In this document: one piece after another, positions 1 through 8,477 of the stretch | How positions within the stretch are numbered: the stretch's first letter is position 1 | How the letters are laid out: every line of letters starts with the position of its first letter | NCBI GenBank assembly: GCA_965263045.1 | Contig: CBDHGK010000041.1 | Location: forward strand, 3,472,001-3,536,000 | DNA length: 64,000 bases | DNA from: G963664115 sp965263045 | GTDB taxonomy: Bacteria; Acidobacteriota; Terriglobia; 20CM-2-55-15 | Direction of reading: 5' to 3' | Program-made: the position numbers and the translations under genes | Notes under the pieces: model-generated | Seen by the model: the letters and a program-made list of their open reading frames with translations, nothing else | The model's database searches: none | Told to the model about the DNA's origin: nothing

Positions 1-768
1 ATTCTCTGGCGCCGGGGGCACAAGTACCTGACGGTGGTCTACCAGATCGACCGGCATTCCAAGCGGCTGCTCTGGGTCGGCCGGGATCGCACGGTGAAAA
101 CGTTGCTGCGCTTCTTCCAGCAATTCGGAGTCGAGCGCGCCGCCGAGTTGAAGTTCGTGTGCAGCGACATGTGGAAGCCGTATCTGAAGGTGATTTCCAA
201 GAAAGCATCGACGGCCCTGCATGTTCTGGATCGGTTTCATATCGCCATGCACATGAATAAGGCCATCGATGAGGTTCGAGCCCAGGAATCCCGGGATATG
301 AAAGCCGCGGGATTGGAGCCGATCCTGAAACACTCCCGGTGGTGTTTGCTCAAGCGCCCCCAGAACCGAACCGACAAGCAAGACATCAAGCTGGCCGACC
401 TGCTCCAGTACAACCTGCGGACCGTTCGGAGCTTTCTGCTCAAGGAGGACTTCCAGTTCTTCTGGGAGTACACGTCGCCCTACTGGGCCGGTCAATTCAT
501 GGATGCCTGGTGCCGGCGGACGATGCGATCCCGGATCGAGCCCATGAAAAAGGTGGCGCGCATGCTCCGCTCCCACCGGGAACTCCTGCTCAACTGGTTC
601 CGTGCCAAAAAGCGGATTTCCGGGGGCATCGTCGAAGGTTTCAACAACAAAGCGAAAGTGACCACCAGAAAAGCGTATGGTTTTCGGACCTTTAGAGCTG
701 CCCAAGTCGCTCTCTACCACACGCTTGGAGCGTTACCGGAACCCGATGTCGCCCACAGATTTTACTGA
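1..768 (+). CDS. ISL3 family transposase, C-terminal part (5' end outside window)
   Basis: The reading frame is open from the first base of the window (ILWRRGHKYLTVV...) to TGA at 766. The DDE-type catalytic core of ISL3 transposases is recognisable: the first strand with YQIDRHSKRLLWVG, then VCSDMWKPYLKVI carrying the second acidic residue, HVLDRFHIAMHMNKAIDEVR, and near the C-terminus SGGIVEGFNNKAKVTTRKAYG carrying the glutamate. About 255 residues are visible, roughly the C-terminal 60% of a usual 400-440 residue protein. The N-terminal zinc-finger and HTH parts would lie upstream. It acts on its own element only. Confidence 0.85.
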   Translation: MLWRRGHKYLTVVYQIDRHSKRLLWVGRDRTVKTLLRFFQQFGVERAAELKFVCSDMWKPYLKVISKKASTALHVLDRFHIAMHMNKAIDEVRAQESRDMKAAGLEPILKHSRWCLLKRPQNRTDKQDIKLADLLQYNLRTVRSFLLKEDFQFFWEYTSPYWAGQFMDAWCRRTMRSRIEPMKKVARMLRSHRELLLNWFRAKKRISGGIVEGFNNKAKVTTRKAYGFRTFRAAQVALYHTLGALPEPDVAHRFY

Positions 769-775
769 GGAGGCG
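1..775 (+). mobile_element. ISL3-family insertion sequence, right end only
   Basis: The window opens inside an ISL3-type element; only the 3' part of the transposase and the right terminus are present. The transposase stop (766-768) is followed by ACTGAGGAGGC, which resembles the usual ISL3 right-end sequence, so the end is placed near 775. An AT-rich stretch (GAAAAAAT, about 775-783) follows, which would suit the 8-bp AT-rich target duplication typical of this family, but the left end lies outside the window so this cannot be checked. The element abuts a 5'-truncated glycosyltransferase gene. Confidence 0.6.
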
Positions 776-2298
776 AAAAAATAAACGCCGAACTCAATGA
801 CTTCAACGCACGACTATTCAAGTGGCAGGCGCATCTTGATAGTACTGGTGCCGGAAAACCGGGCACGGTTTCGGTCGAAACCCCAGTCATCAAGGGCGCG
901 TGGCTCATTCCGTGTATGGAGTCTATTCTCTACCAGACATCGACGGATTGGACCTATTCGCTGCTCTGGGATGAAGGGGACGCACTCTCCTACAGAATTC
1001 TGAAGCAGGTTGAAGAGTTGGATCACCCGAAGCTACGGGTTTACTTCGGCGAAAATCTCGGCGTCGCCAGGGCACGCAGATTTCTTACCGAACATTCCGA
1101 GGGTGAATACATTCTGACTATTGACGACGACGACATGATGGACCCGGCCGCTGTCGAACGGTTGCTGGCATACGCCCATCAGAGCCCGTGGTGCGGGATC
1201 GTTCGTGCCCGCCGCAAGTTCATCGATGAAATCGGCAACCCGGTTGATGAAGACGCATGGTTTCCGTTTGAGACGCGGCACTTCCACCGCGGGATGGTCA
1301 CCGATATTCATAATCATAGCCAACCGAATATTTTCAGTCGATCCGCCTACGACAAGACGGATGGATGGGACGGTTTTGCCGATTTCATGTTTGCCGGAGA
1401 GGATTGTGACCTTTATTTGAAAATAGAAGAAGTGGCGTCGGTCGAACTCCTCGATGAGGTCCTTTATTACTACCGCCTGCACGGAAAGAGGACGAGTCAC
1501 AAACTGACTGCCGAGGGAGCCTTCGAGATGTGGCGGAGACTGGCGGATGGCGCAATCGGGCGCCGCGGGCTGTCATTGCGCCGAACCACCGACAAGCCCT
1601 TGTTTAAGTACGAACGGATAGACCGCGCGCGGCCCAAACTGGATGACGTAGACGTTGTCATTGCCGCATCGGCTGATTCCAGCGAAGCGAACTTGGACAA
1701 GACTGTCGAATCGCTGAGGCTATGCGGCGTTCGGGACGCCGCGATACACGTTTCCAGCTCGACCGATGGACTGGCTGCCGCGCGCAATGCGGGTTTCAGA
1801 CGGACCGTCCGGCCCATCGTACTGTTCGTCGACAGCGGCGGAGTTTTCCCGTCCGTAGATGCCATTGACCACATCCTGGCTGCCTTGGAAGACCAGGATG
1901 CGGATCTGGCAAGCCCCACTCTCCGGGACAAAACCGGACAGGCTCTCAGTTACGGCGGAGATTTCGATGGTGACCGGACACCGAACCTGGTGTGTAGCGA
2001 ACCGAGATTGAGCGGAAGTGCACATCCACCCGCGTGGCTACCGGCCACCGTGCTGGCCGTGCGCCGGGAAGTTTTTCTTTCGGTCGGTGGCTTCGATGAG
2101 CGCCATCTTCAGGAGTCGCTCCCGGACGTGGATTTCTGTTTGAAGGCCCGCTCGAGAGACTTCAAGTGCGCCCATGCCCCCGCGGCGACTGCGATTCCCG
2201 CGAATTTTCGTTCCGACTATTCGAGTAGCCTGGACGTCTTCCTTCGAAAATGGACCGCTTGCCCCGAGCTGATTCGTAGTCAGACCGCCACAGCGTAA
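776..2298 (+). pseudogene. Tandem GT2 glycosyltransferase, 5' end removed by the ISL3 element
   Basis: The frame is open from just after the transposase stop, and protein-like sequence starts well before the first ATG (916): TPVIKGAWLIPCMESI is a GT-A beginning. The N-terminal nucleotide-binding strand is therefore truncated or displaced. The first domain has IDDDDMMDPAAVERLLAY, the DXD-type metal and nucleotide-sugar site, and FAGEDCDLYLKIEE, the usual ED acceptor-side motif. A second, weaker GT2-like domain follows from about 1650: AARNAGFRRTVRPIVLFVDS and VGGFDERHLQESLPDVDFCL. Two GT2 domains in one chain are common in polysaccharide loci. Whether an internal ATG (916) still gives a product is unknown; without its first strand it should not be active. 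It heads the long plus-strand operon. Confidence 0.7.
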
Positions 2299-2370
2299 CG
2301 GTCGACAGCGACGACGCGGGTTGCGTACGGTTTCAGCTAAAGAATTCGATAGAAGAGAGGTCACTCCACT

Positions 2371-5300
2371 GTGAATCCGAATCCCGATCGTCACGATGAT
2401 TTGTATATGCGTGGTGAGTTGCTGCTGGGGGAGGGGTTGTGGGAGGAAGCCGCCGAATCACTCAGGCAGGCTATTGAACTGCGTTCTGACTTTTCCTGGT
2501 CGCATTTTAACCTGGGCAATGCACTCGTACAGATGGATCGGTTAGACGAAGCGGTTTCGGAGTATGAAACCGCGATTGAAATCGAAGCCGGCGTGTTCTG
2601 GTCCCACAACAACCTGGCGAACGTTCTGACCACGCTCGGGCGATGGGAAGAGGCGGCCGATGCCGCTCGCCAGGCGATCGCCATCGATCCCGGTGTCGCG
2701 TCGGCATACCACTTTCTTGGAGACATTCTCTTCAACCTCGAGCGGTGGGCGGAATCCGCGGACGCCTATCGGCATGCCGGCGAGCTTCAACCGGAATTGG
2801 CCTGGTCGCACAATAACCACGGAAATGCTTTGAATCGCATGGAAAAGTGGGAAGAGGCGTCGGAATCATACGAGCGCGCACTCAGGGTCGATCCCGCGAT
2901 CACCTCAGCCCACTACGGTCGGGGAGAAGCGCTGCTCAAGCTTCGACGCTGGGGCGATGCCGCAACTGCATTCGAGCACGCGATCGAACTGGACCCGTCG
3001 GCGTACTGGTGCCACTTTAACCTCGGCGTCGCGATGTCCGAGCAGGAGCGCTGGGAAGACGCGCTGACCGCATTCAACAGCGCCATCCACCTGAACAGGG
3101 AATCGGCCGACGCCCATGTGCAGCTCGCGCGGGTATTTGCAGGCCTCAAGCGGTCCGACGACGCCAGAGACGCTCTCGCCCGGGCCATCGAACTGGATCC
3201 GGACAGCGGCCTCGGGCATCGAGAACTCGGTAGTCTAAACTCGAAGGAAGGCCGATTCGACGAGGCCATAGCCAGCTATCAAGATGCAGTGAGACTCGAG
3301 CCGGACAACGCACAGGCACACCACTGTCTCGGCGAAGTATTGCAGAAAAACGAGCAGTGGGAACGGGCTCGAGCGGCGTACTCGCAGGCTGTGATACTGG
3401 ATTCAGAGTCTGTCTGGTCCCATCTGAACCTTGCCAATGTCCTTGTGCGCCTGGAGCGCTTCGAAGACGCTCTACCTTCGTATATGCAAGCGATCCGGCT
3501 TCAGCCTACCAATATTGAAGCACAGTATTGTTTCGGCGCGGCCCTCCTCAGCGGCGGTTGGAATGACGAAGCCATCGCCGTGTACGAGGGAGCGGTCAAT
3601 CTGCGCCCCGATATCGCCTGGTCGTACTACCACCTCGGCAACGCGTTCAACAGGCTTGAACGGTGGCCAGAGGCTATTGCCGCATTCAGGCAGGCCATCG
3701 TTCTCGATCCGCAACTTCCCAGGGTCCATCACTATCTCGCAGATACGTTGCTGCGAATGGCCCAGTGGCAGGAGGCCGCCGACGCTTACAGTAATGCGAT
3801 CCAGATCGGCCCGGATTACGCGTGGTCATATCACAACATGGCAGTCGTTCTCGTACGGCTGGGTCGATTCGACGAAGCGATCGCGCGCTATACCCGCTCT
3901 ATAGAGTTGAATCCGCAATTCGAGTCGGCGTACTCAAACCTGGTGACGCTGCTGGTGGGGCAGGAACGTTGGGAAGAAGCCGCCGGCATCTGCCGAACGG
4001 CCATCGAAGTCCAGACCAACGCTTCTAATTGCCAGCAACTGGCCGGCATTCTGGAAAAGCTTGAACATTGGGGCGAACTCGTCGAACTCTACCGCACGAC
4101 GATCGACCGGTGGCCGGACATGGTCTGGCCCTACAGCGGCCTGGGTAACGCCCTGGTCCGTCTGGAGCGATGGGAGGAAGCAATCACCACCTACGGGAAA
4201 GCCCTTGAATTGCAACCGGGCCTGTTCTCGACGCATCACCATCTCGGAGACGTTCATTCGGCCCTGGGGCGCTGGGATGATGCCGTCAGTGCCTATGACG
4301 CGTCGATTGCTCTGAAGCCGAATTTTTTCTGGTCCGCCCAGAATAAGGGCGTGGCGCTATCCAAACTCGGGCGTTGGGAAGAAGCGGTTACGGCATACCG
4401 GCAGGCGGCCCTGGCCGATCCCACGTCATCGCTTCCCCACCACGAGTTGAGCGATGTGCTCGTACGCCTCGATCGCTGGGAGGCGGCGGCGGAGGCGAGT
4501 CGACGGGTGGAAGAGCTGAGTCCCGAATGGGCGAAGGGCGACCCCGGGCCGGCCGCCAACAGGCTGGAGTTATGGTTTGGTAAATTGGTCAAAGTTGCCG
4601 ACGCCAAGGAAGCGGCGACACGGGATAAGGTTCGCAACCTCTTCGTCCTGGACAACGATTATGGGGAACTGACAACGGTATTGTATTTGCTGATGGGACA
4701 GGAACTTCAGACTGAATCGTTGCTGCTGATGCCGCCACGATTGTACGTCACGAACCAGTACGCCCTGCCAGGAAGGACACGGCCCTATAAGTCGGCCGAC
4801 GAGATCGTATCAATCATCGACGAAGTAAATCCGGAAATCGTCTTTCTCTGTTCTGCGTACCTGTTCTCAATTCACGGCCTGGTTCCTGTCGAGGACATTT
4901 CCGGTCTGCTGGAAACCATGGGGAGACGGGGATGCAGGGTGGTTACCGCCGATCCCTTCCTCGGCACGCTGTCGGAAACGAGTTCGTCTACCATCAGCAT
5001 TGATATCCCAGAAAATGCACCTCTCAGCCTTCAACGCGCGAAAGCAGACCAGGACAAGATGCTGATCGAACACTTCGGTAAGTCTTTTGACGCGCTCAAG
5101 GAAACCCTGCATTTCTACCCGGCCTACCCCGGGCCCCCGGACCGAGCTGAGGGTGTTTCGGTCACGGGTGTCCGCAGCACTTCGTTCTTCAATCCGGCGC
5201 TCGTATACCCTGAGCCCTCTCTCGATTCGACCGAACGGCAGCGGTCGTTTCTGCCGATCGGTGCCGCACCCGGCGACAAGCCTCACTGGCTCTTTCTGAT

Positions 5301-6171
5301 CGCATCACGAGACTACGAGCTCCAGGCGATCCGTCACGGAAAGGAGCCGTTCATCGATGTCCTCGTGCGCAGGCTCGAGCAGAGTCAACTCCTGGGACGG
5401 CATGTGGTGTTTATCGGACCCTACGACTGTGTGCAAACGCTTTTCGGGCGACTCGCGACGACGGAGAGCATCACGCTGTTGAGTTTTTGTTCGTTTCAGC
5501 GGTTTTCTTCCCTGCTCCTGAGCGCCGAATATGCCTTTTACTGGAACGCCGTCTCCCATTCCATGCTCCTTCGGCTGTTCAATGGCGCGCCGGTCTTTCA
5601 GTTCGACAGGGGCCACCTCGTCAGCAACGTCAAACCGCTTTACCAGAGGATTGTCGACTGCTACTACCAGGGCTGGGAGCCGACCTACCTGGATCAGGAG
5701 AAAGATCTGGATCTGGACCAGCTGAGGGAACTCGCTGTGGAATACAGAGTTGCCGCCCGGCGCATCGACGCGACCATGCGGCACTCGCCGAACCCTGACG
5801 GTATGATCCGGGAGATTCGGGCCTACTCAGAAAAACTGAAGAAGTCGGCCACCCGGAGCGGATCCAGGGCTGAAACCGCGCGCACCCCGAAAGCTGCATC
5901 CAGTCGAAAGGCGAAGCGGAAACGGGCCGCCAAGCCCAGCACGCCCGTCAAACAGGGGAAGGTGGCGGCCAAAGCCAGGACGCCTGCAAAACGCAAGACC
6001 TCCCGAGTGGGGTCCGAGACTCCCGCTAGAGGAAAGAAAATGGCTGCGAAATCTGTGGTATCCCCGAAAGCGCGGAAGGCGAAGCTCAAATCCGCGGAAC
6101 CGACTTCGCGTGGCCCCGAAGCGAAGAATCCCCTCAGGAAATCCCCGCAAGTAGCGACCCGGTCAGACTGA
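2371..6171 (+). CDS. Giant TPR protein with GT-B-like C-terminal domain and basic H1-like tail
   Basis: 1266 residues from a GTG start preceded by GAAGAGAGG. Residues about 10-730 are roughly twenty back-to-back 34-residue tetratricopeptide repeats with a strong W-x-E-A signature (LGRWEEAADAARQAIAIDP and similar). Residues about 755-1150 form a separate domain starting NLFVLDNDYGEL, with LLLMPPRLYVTNQY, VFIGPYDCV and LFNGAPVFQFDRGHL. A free-standing paralogue of this domain lies at 19025-20251. The layout TPR plus C-terminal catalytic-looking domain recalls O-GlcNAc-transferase-type enzymes, and the late NGxPVxxFDxGH motif would suit a GT-B nucleotide-sugar site, but this is inference. The last ~110 residues are Lys/Ala/Pro/Ser-rich with AKRKRAAKPSTPVK-type blocks resembling histone H1 tails. 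No signal peptide is visible. Confidence 0.8.
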   Translation: MNPNPDRHDDLYMRGELLLGEGLWEEAAESLRQAIELRSDFSWSHFNLGNALVQMDRLDEAVSEYETAIEIEAGVFWSHNNLANVLTTLGRWEEAADAARQAIAIDPGVASAYHFLGDILFNLERWAESADAYRHAGELQPELAWSHNNHGNALNRMEKWEEASESYERALRVDPAITSAHYGRGEALLKLRRWGDAATAFEHAIELDPSAYWCHFNLGVAMSEQERWEDALTAFNSAIHLNRESADAHVQLARVFAGLKRSDDARDALARAIELDPDSGLGHRELGSLNSKEGRFDEAIASYQDAVRLEPDNAQAHHCLGEVLQKNEQWERARAAYSQAVILDSESVWSHLNLANVLVRLERFEDALPSYMQAIRLQPTNIEAQYCFGAALLSGGWNDEAIAVYEGAVNLRPDIAWSYYHLGNAFNRLERWPEAIAAFRQAIVLDPQLPRVHHYLADTLLRMAQWQEAADAYSNAIQIGPDYAWSYHNMAVVLVRLGRFDEAIARYTRSIELNPQFESAYSNLVTLLVGQERWEEAAGICRTAIEVQTNASNCQQLAGILEKLEHWGELVELYRTTIDRWPDMVWPYSGLGNALVRLERWEEAITTYGKALELQPGLFSTHHHLGDVHSALGRWDDAVSAYDASIALKPNFFWSAQNKGVALSKLGRWEEAVTAYRQAALADPTSSLPHHELSDVLVRLDRWEAAAEASRRVEELSPEWAKGDPGPAANRLELWFGKLVKVADAKEAATRDKVRNLFVLDNDYGELTTVLYLLMGQELQTESLLLMPPRLYVTNQYALPGRTRPYKSADEIVSIIDEVNPEIVFLCSAYLFSIHGLVPVEDISGLLETMGRRGCRVVTADPFLGTLSETSSSTISIDIPENAPLSLQRAKADQDKMLIEHFGKSFDALKETLHFYPAYPGPPDRAEGVSVTGVRSTSFFNPALVYPEPSLDSTERQRSFLPIGAAPGDKPHWLFLIASRDYELQAIRHGKEPFIDVLVRRLEQSQLLGRHVVFIGPYDCVQTLFGRLATTESITLLSFCSFQRFSSLLLSAEYAFYWNAVSHSMLLRLFNGAPVFQFDRGHLVSNVKPLYQRIVDCYYQGWEPTYLDQEKDLDLDQLRELAVEYRVAARRIDATMRHSPNPDGMIREIRAYSEKLKKSATRSGSRAETARTPKAASSRKAKRKRAAKPSTPVKQGKVAAKARTPAKRKTSRVGSETPARGKKMAAKSVVSPKARKAKLKSAEPTSRGPEAKNPLRKSPQVATRSD

Positions 6172-6211
6172 ACTCCGGGACTGATCGAATAACCGCGGTA
6201 CGGAAGCACAA

Positions 6212-7390
6212 ATGCACCAACCCCCAACCCAATCGGGTTTGCTCCCCGGTGCGCTGCGCTCGGTGGTGAGCGATCTATCGATCGAACGGGGCGATAACGA
6301 CCTGCTCGTCGCGACCGACGGCCGCGAATTCATTGACCTGTTTACAGGTTGTGGAACCGTTTTCATGGGGCATAGACATTCCGAAATTACTGCTCTGCTG
6401 CACACGCAGTTGAATGCCGTATGGAACATCGGCTCGATCCATCATCCGATGCGGGATGCGGCGTCGTCCATGATTGAAGGTTTTTTTCCCGAGGCCTATC
6501 GGAACGCTGCCATGTACACGACGGGTATGGAGGCTGCGGAATTCGCCATGCGGGTCGCACGGATCGCGACGGGTCGAAAGGCCTTCTTGGGTTTTCAAGG
6601 GTGCATGCACGGAAAATCGACGGCGACAGCATACCTGGGATGGGACAACTCCCGGGTGTCGCTGCCGGGATTCATTCGTCTCCCTTACGTTTCAACCCAC
6701 GCTGAAACCGACATCCTCGATTCGCTCGATCAGGAACTTTCGGGGAAATCAGTGGCTGCGGTCTTCGTGGAACCCTTACAGGGTTCCGCAGGAGGTCATC
6801 TCGCATCTGACGGATTTTACAGGAGTGTCGCGGAACTGACCCAGTCGCATGGAAGCCTGCTGGTAGTGGACGAGATATTCAGCGGTTTCTATCGAACCGG
6901 CCGTCCCTTTCTGTACGAGCAGTTCGGAATTGCGCCGGATATCGTGCTCGTTGGGAAAGCCATGGGCAACGGGTTTCCGGTTTCGGCGGTCGTCGTAAAC
7001 CGGAAACATGAGATTCGGACGGAAATGTTGCCTGCCAGCACCTTCGCCGGCAACCCACTGGGGGCCGCTGCCGTTGTGGGAACGCTGACAGCCATGAAGA
7101 AGCAGGACTTGGAGCCGGCGGTTGCTCGAATAGACACGACGATGCGGGCACTGCTGGCGCCGCTGGCAGAATTTGGAGTCGTGGTTCGGGGCAGGGGAGC
7201 GCTCTGGATACTCGAGGTTCCCAGGCGTTTCATCGACCCGGCGTTAGCTCGAATTGTATCCGGAGGTGTCATCGTCGGTCCGACTGCGAGCTATTTTCGA
7301 CTTCTACCTCCGGTTACAATTTTGCCCGATCACCTGCGCCGCGCCTGTACCGTTGTGCACGGCGCATTCGAGGCGGTGGCATCCGGGTGA
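6212..7390 (+). CDS. Class III PLP-dependent aminotransferase
   Basis: 392 residues, within the usual 390-450 of the family. Visible landmarks are the substrate and PLP pocket GCGTVFMGHRH, the phosphate-binding turn TTGMEAAEFAMRVARIATG, VVDEIFSGFYRTG with the PLP-pyridine aspartate, and DIVLVGKAMGNGFPVSAVV with the Schiff-base lysine near residue 249. STFAGNPLGAAA follows as expected. The enzyme would transfer an amino group from glutamate or a similar donor to an aldehyde or keto group; the sequence does not identify the substrate. In this operon an amino-sugar or amine precursor for the glycoconjugate is plausible. The ATG is preceded by GGAAG. It follows the TPR gene by 40 bases. Confidence 0.88.
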   Translation: MHQPPTQSGLLPGALRSVVSDLSIERGDNDLLVATDGREFIDLFTGCGTVFMGHRHSEITALLHTQLNAVWNIGSIHHPMRDAASSMIEGFFPEAYRNAAMYTTGMEAAEFAMRVARIATGRKAFLGFQGCMHGKSTATAYLGWDNSRVSLPGFIRLPYVSTHAETDILDSLDQELSGKSVAAVFVEPLQGSAGGHLASDGFYRSVAELTQSHGSLLVVDEIFSGFYRTGRPFLYEQFGIAPDIVLVGKAMGNGFPVSAVVVNRKHEIRTEMLPASTFAGNPLGAAAVVGTLTAMKKQDLEPAVARIDTTMRALLAPLAEFGVVVRGRGALWILEVPRRFIDPALARIVSGGVIVGPTASYFRLLPPVTILPDHLRRACTVVHGAFEAVASG

Positions 7391-7466
7391 GCGACGAACA
7401 ACCAATCCTTGCGGATCGCCAGGCTCACGATTGGAAAAGCCGCTGTCATTGGGTTATTGTAGGTCG

Positions 7467-8339
7467 ATGCTGGACATTATTGCGATAGTCGCCGTTGGAT
7501 CTATGGTCGGCTTTATGCTTGCGGTTCAAAACGCCGCCCCGCTGTCGTACGGAAGCGGTAAGGGAAAACCGGCCCGGACCCGTGGAGGGTTCACGCTCGA
7601 GATTGACGTCCTCGGACCGCCGTCGCTGATTCGTCAGGTTCGAGCGTCCAACGTCATTCTCGGTCTGAATAAATTCCAGGTTAGCGGTGAGGGAGAGAGT
7701 ACGGTTGGCCCGGGCGACGGTGGCGCTCGCGTTGATATCCGCCTGGAAACGGCGCGCGTCGAGGGAGACTACAAGGGGAACCCTTACCAGTTCGACCTCA
7801 CATTGTCGAGTCCACCGGATGATCTTGCCGAAGACCCCTTGAAGCAGGTCGCGTGGGGGCTCGGAATGGGCGGTCGACACTATAGTGTTGGGACCCGAGG
7901 TGAGTACCTGCCCGCCAATCCTGACGACGACGCACAAGGTGAAGCGATGGGTCATCTGATCGATACAGTCGTACGGTTTCCCACCGACGGCGTGCACGTT
8001 AATTCGGAATGGACGAACCAGTGGAACGGCAACCGGCGACAGGCTGAAAACGGAGCCTCCTTCGTCTTCGAGCAAAAAGCCAGGCTCGAAGAAGTCCTCG
8101 ACGGTGGCCCGCGTTTCCGGATCAGCTGCCAACTGACAGGGCGATTAGATATTCCGGAAGACAAGAACCCCAATCACGAGGAAACGACGCTGGAAGCCAA
8201 AGGCTCGGTTATTTTCGACAGCAAGCGGCAAAAGATAGTTGCGTCGGAATCCTCAGGCGCGATAACGACATCCATGAAGCAGGCCGGGCTGACGCTGATT
8301 CGACGCATCGAATCCAGGTTCGAGGAAGTAGAGTCGTAG
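7467..8339 (+). CDS. Unknown beta-rich protein with MGGRHYS motif and N-terminal membrane anchor
   Basis: I do not recognise a named family. The frame is open further upstream, but the ATG at 7467 begins a clear hydrophobic segment (MLDIIAIVAVGSMVGFMLAV), so it is taken as start, giving 290 residues. The rest alternates short strand-like stretches and reads as a beta-sandwich: FTLEIDVLGPPSLIRQVRAS, then AWGLGMGGRHYSVG near the middle, and SSGAITTSMKQAGL near the end. The same domain forms the C-terminal third of the minus-strand radical SAM fusion ending at 23383, with shared landmarks GPxSLxRQxRxxNVxL, WGxxMGGRHYS, DDxDAQxEAM and a repeated GxITTS. It sits between the aminotransferase and the ABC exporter, suggesting a role at the inner membrane with the periplasmic part as the working domain. 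Confidence 0.65.
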   Translation: MLDIIAIVAVGSMVGFMLAVQNAAPLSYGSGKGKPARTRGGFTLEIDVLGPPSLIRQVRASNVILGLNKFQVSGEGESTVGPGDGGARVDIRLETARVEGDYKGNPYQFDLTLSSPPDDLAEDPLKQVAWGLGMGGRHYSVGTRGEYLPANPDDDAQGEAMGHLIDTVVRFPTDGVHVNSEWTNQWNGNRRQAENGASFVFEQKARLEEVLDGGPRFRISCQLTGRLDIPEDKNPNHEETTLEAKGSVIFDSKRQKIVASESSGAITTSMKQAGLTLIRRIESRFEEVES

Positions 8340-8477
8340 AGGTTCAAGATTGGTTCCCAGTGTCGGTGGCGCTCTCTCTCCCGCGAATACCGGCTCAGAC
8401 AATTCCCGTCTCTTCGGCTACCCGCCCGACATCCAGACCGCCTCCGTTACCCTGTTCCAGGTCCTTAAAACCCACAC

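Noticed and set aside
1033..5899. Several long open frames on the minus strand opposite the GT2 and TPR genes
   Set aside because: They shadow strongly coding plus-strand genes, are composed of Arg/Ser/Pro-rich non-protein-like sequence and show no motifs.
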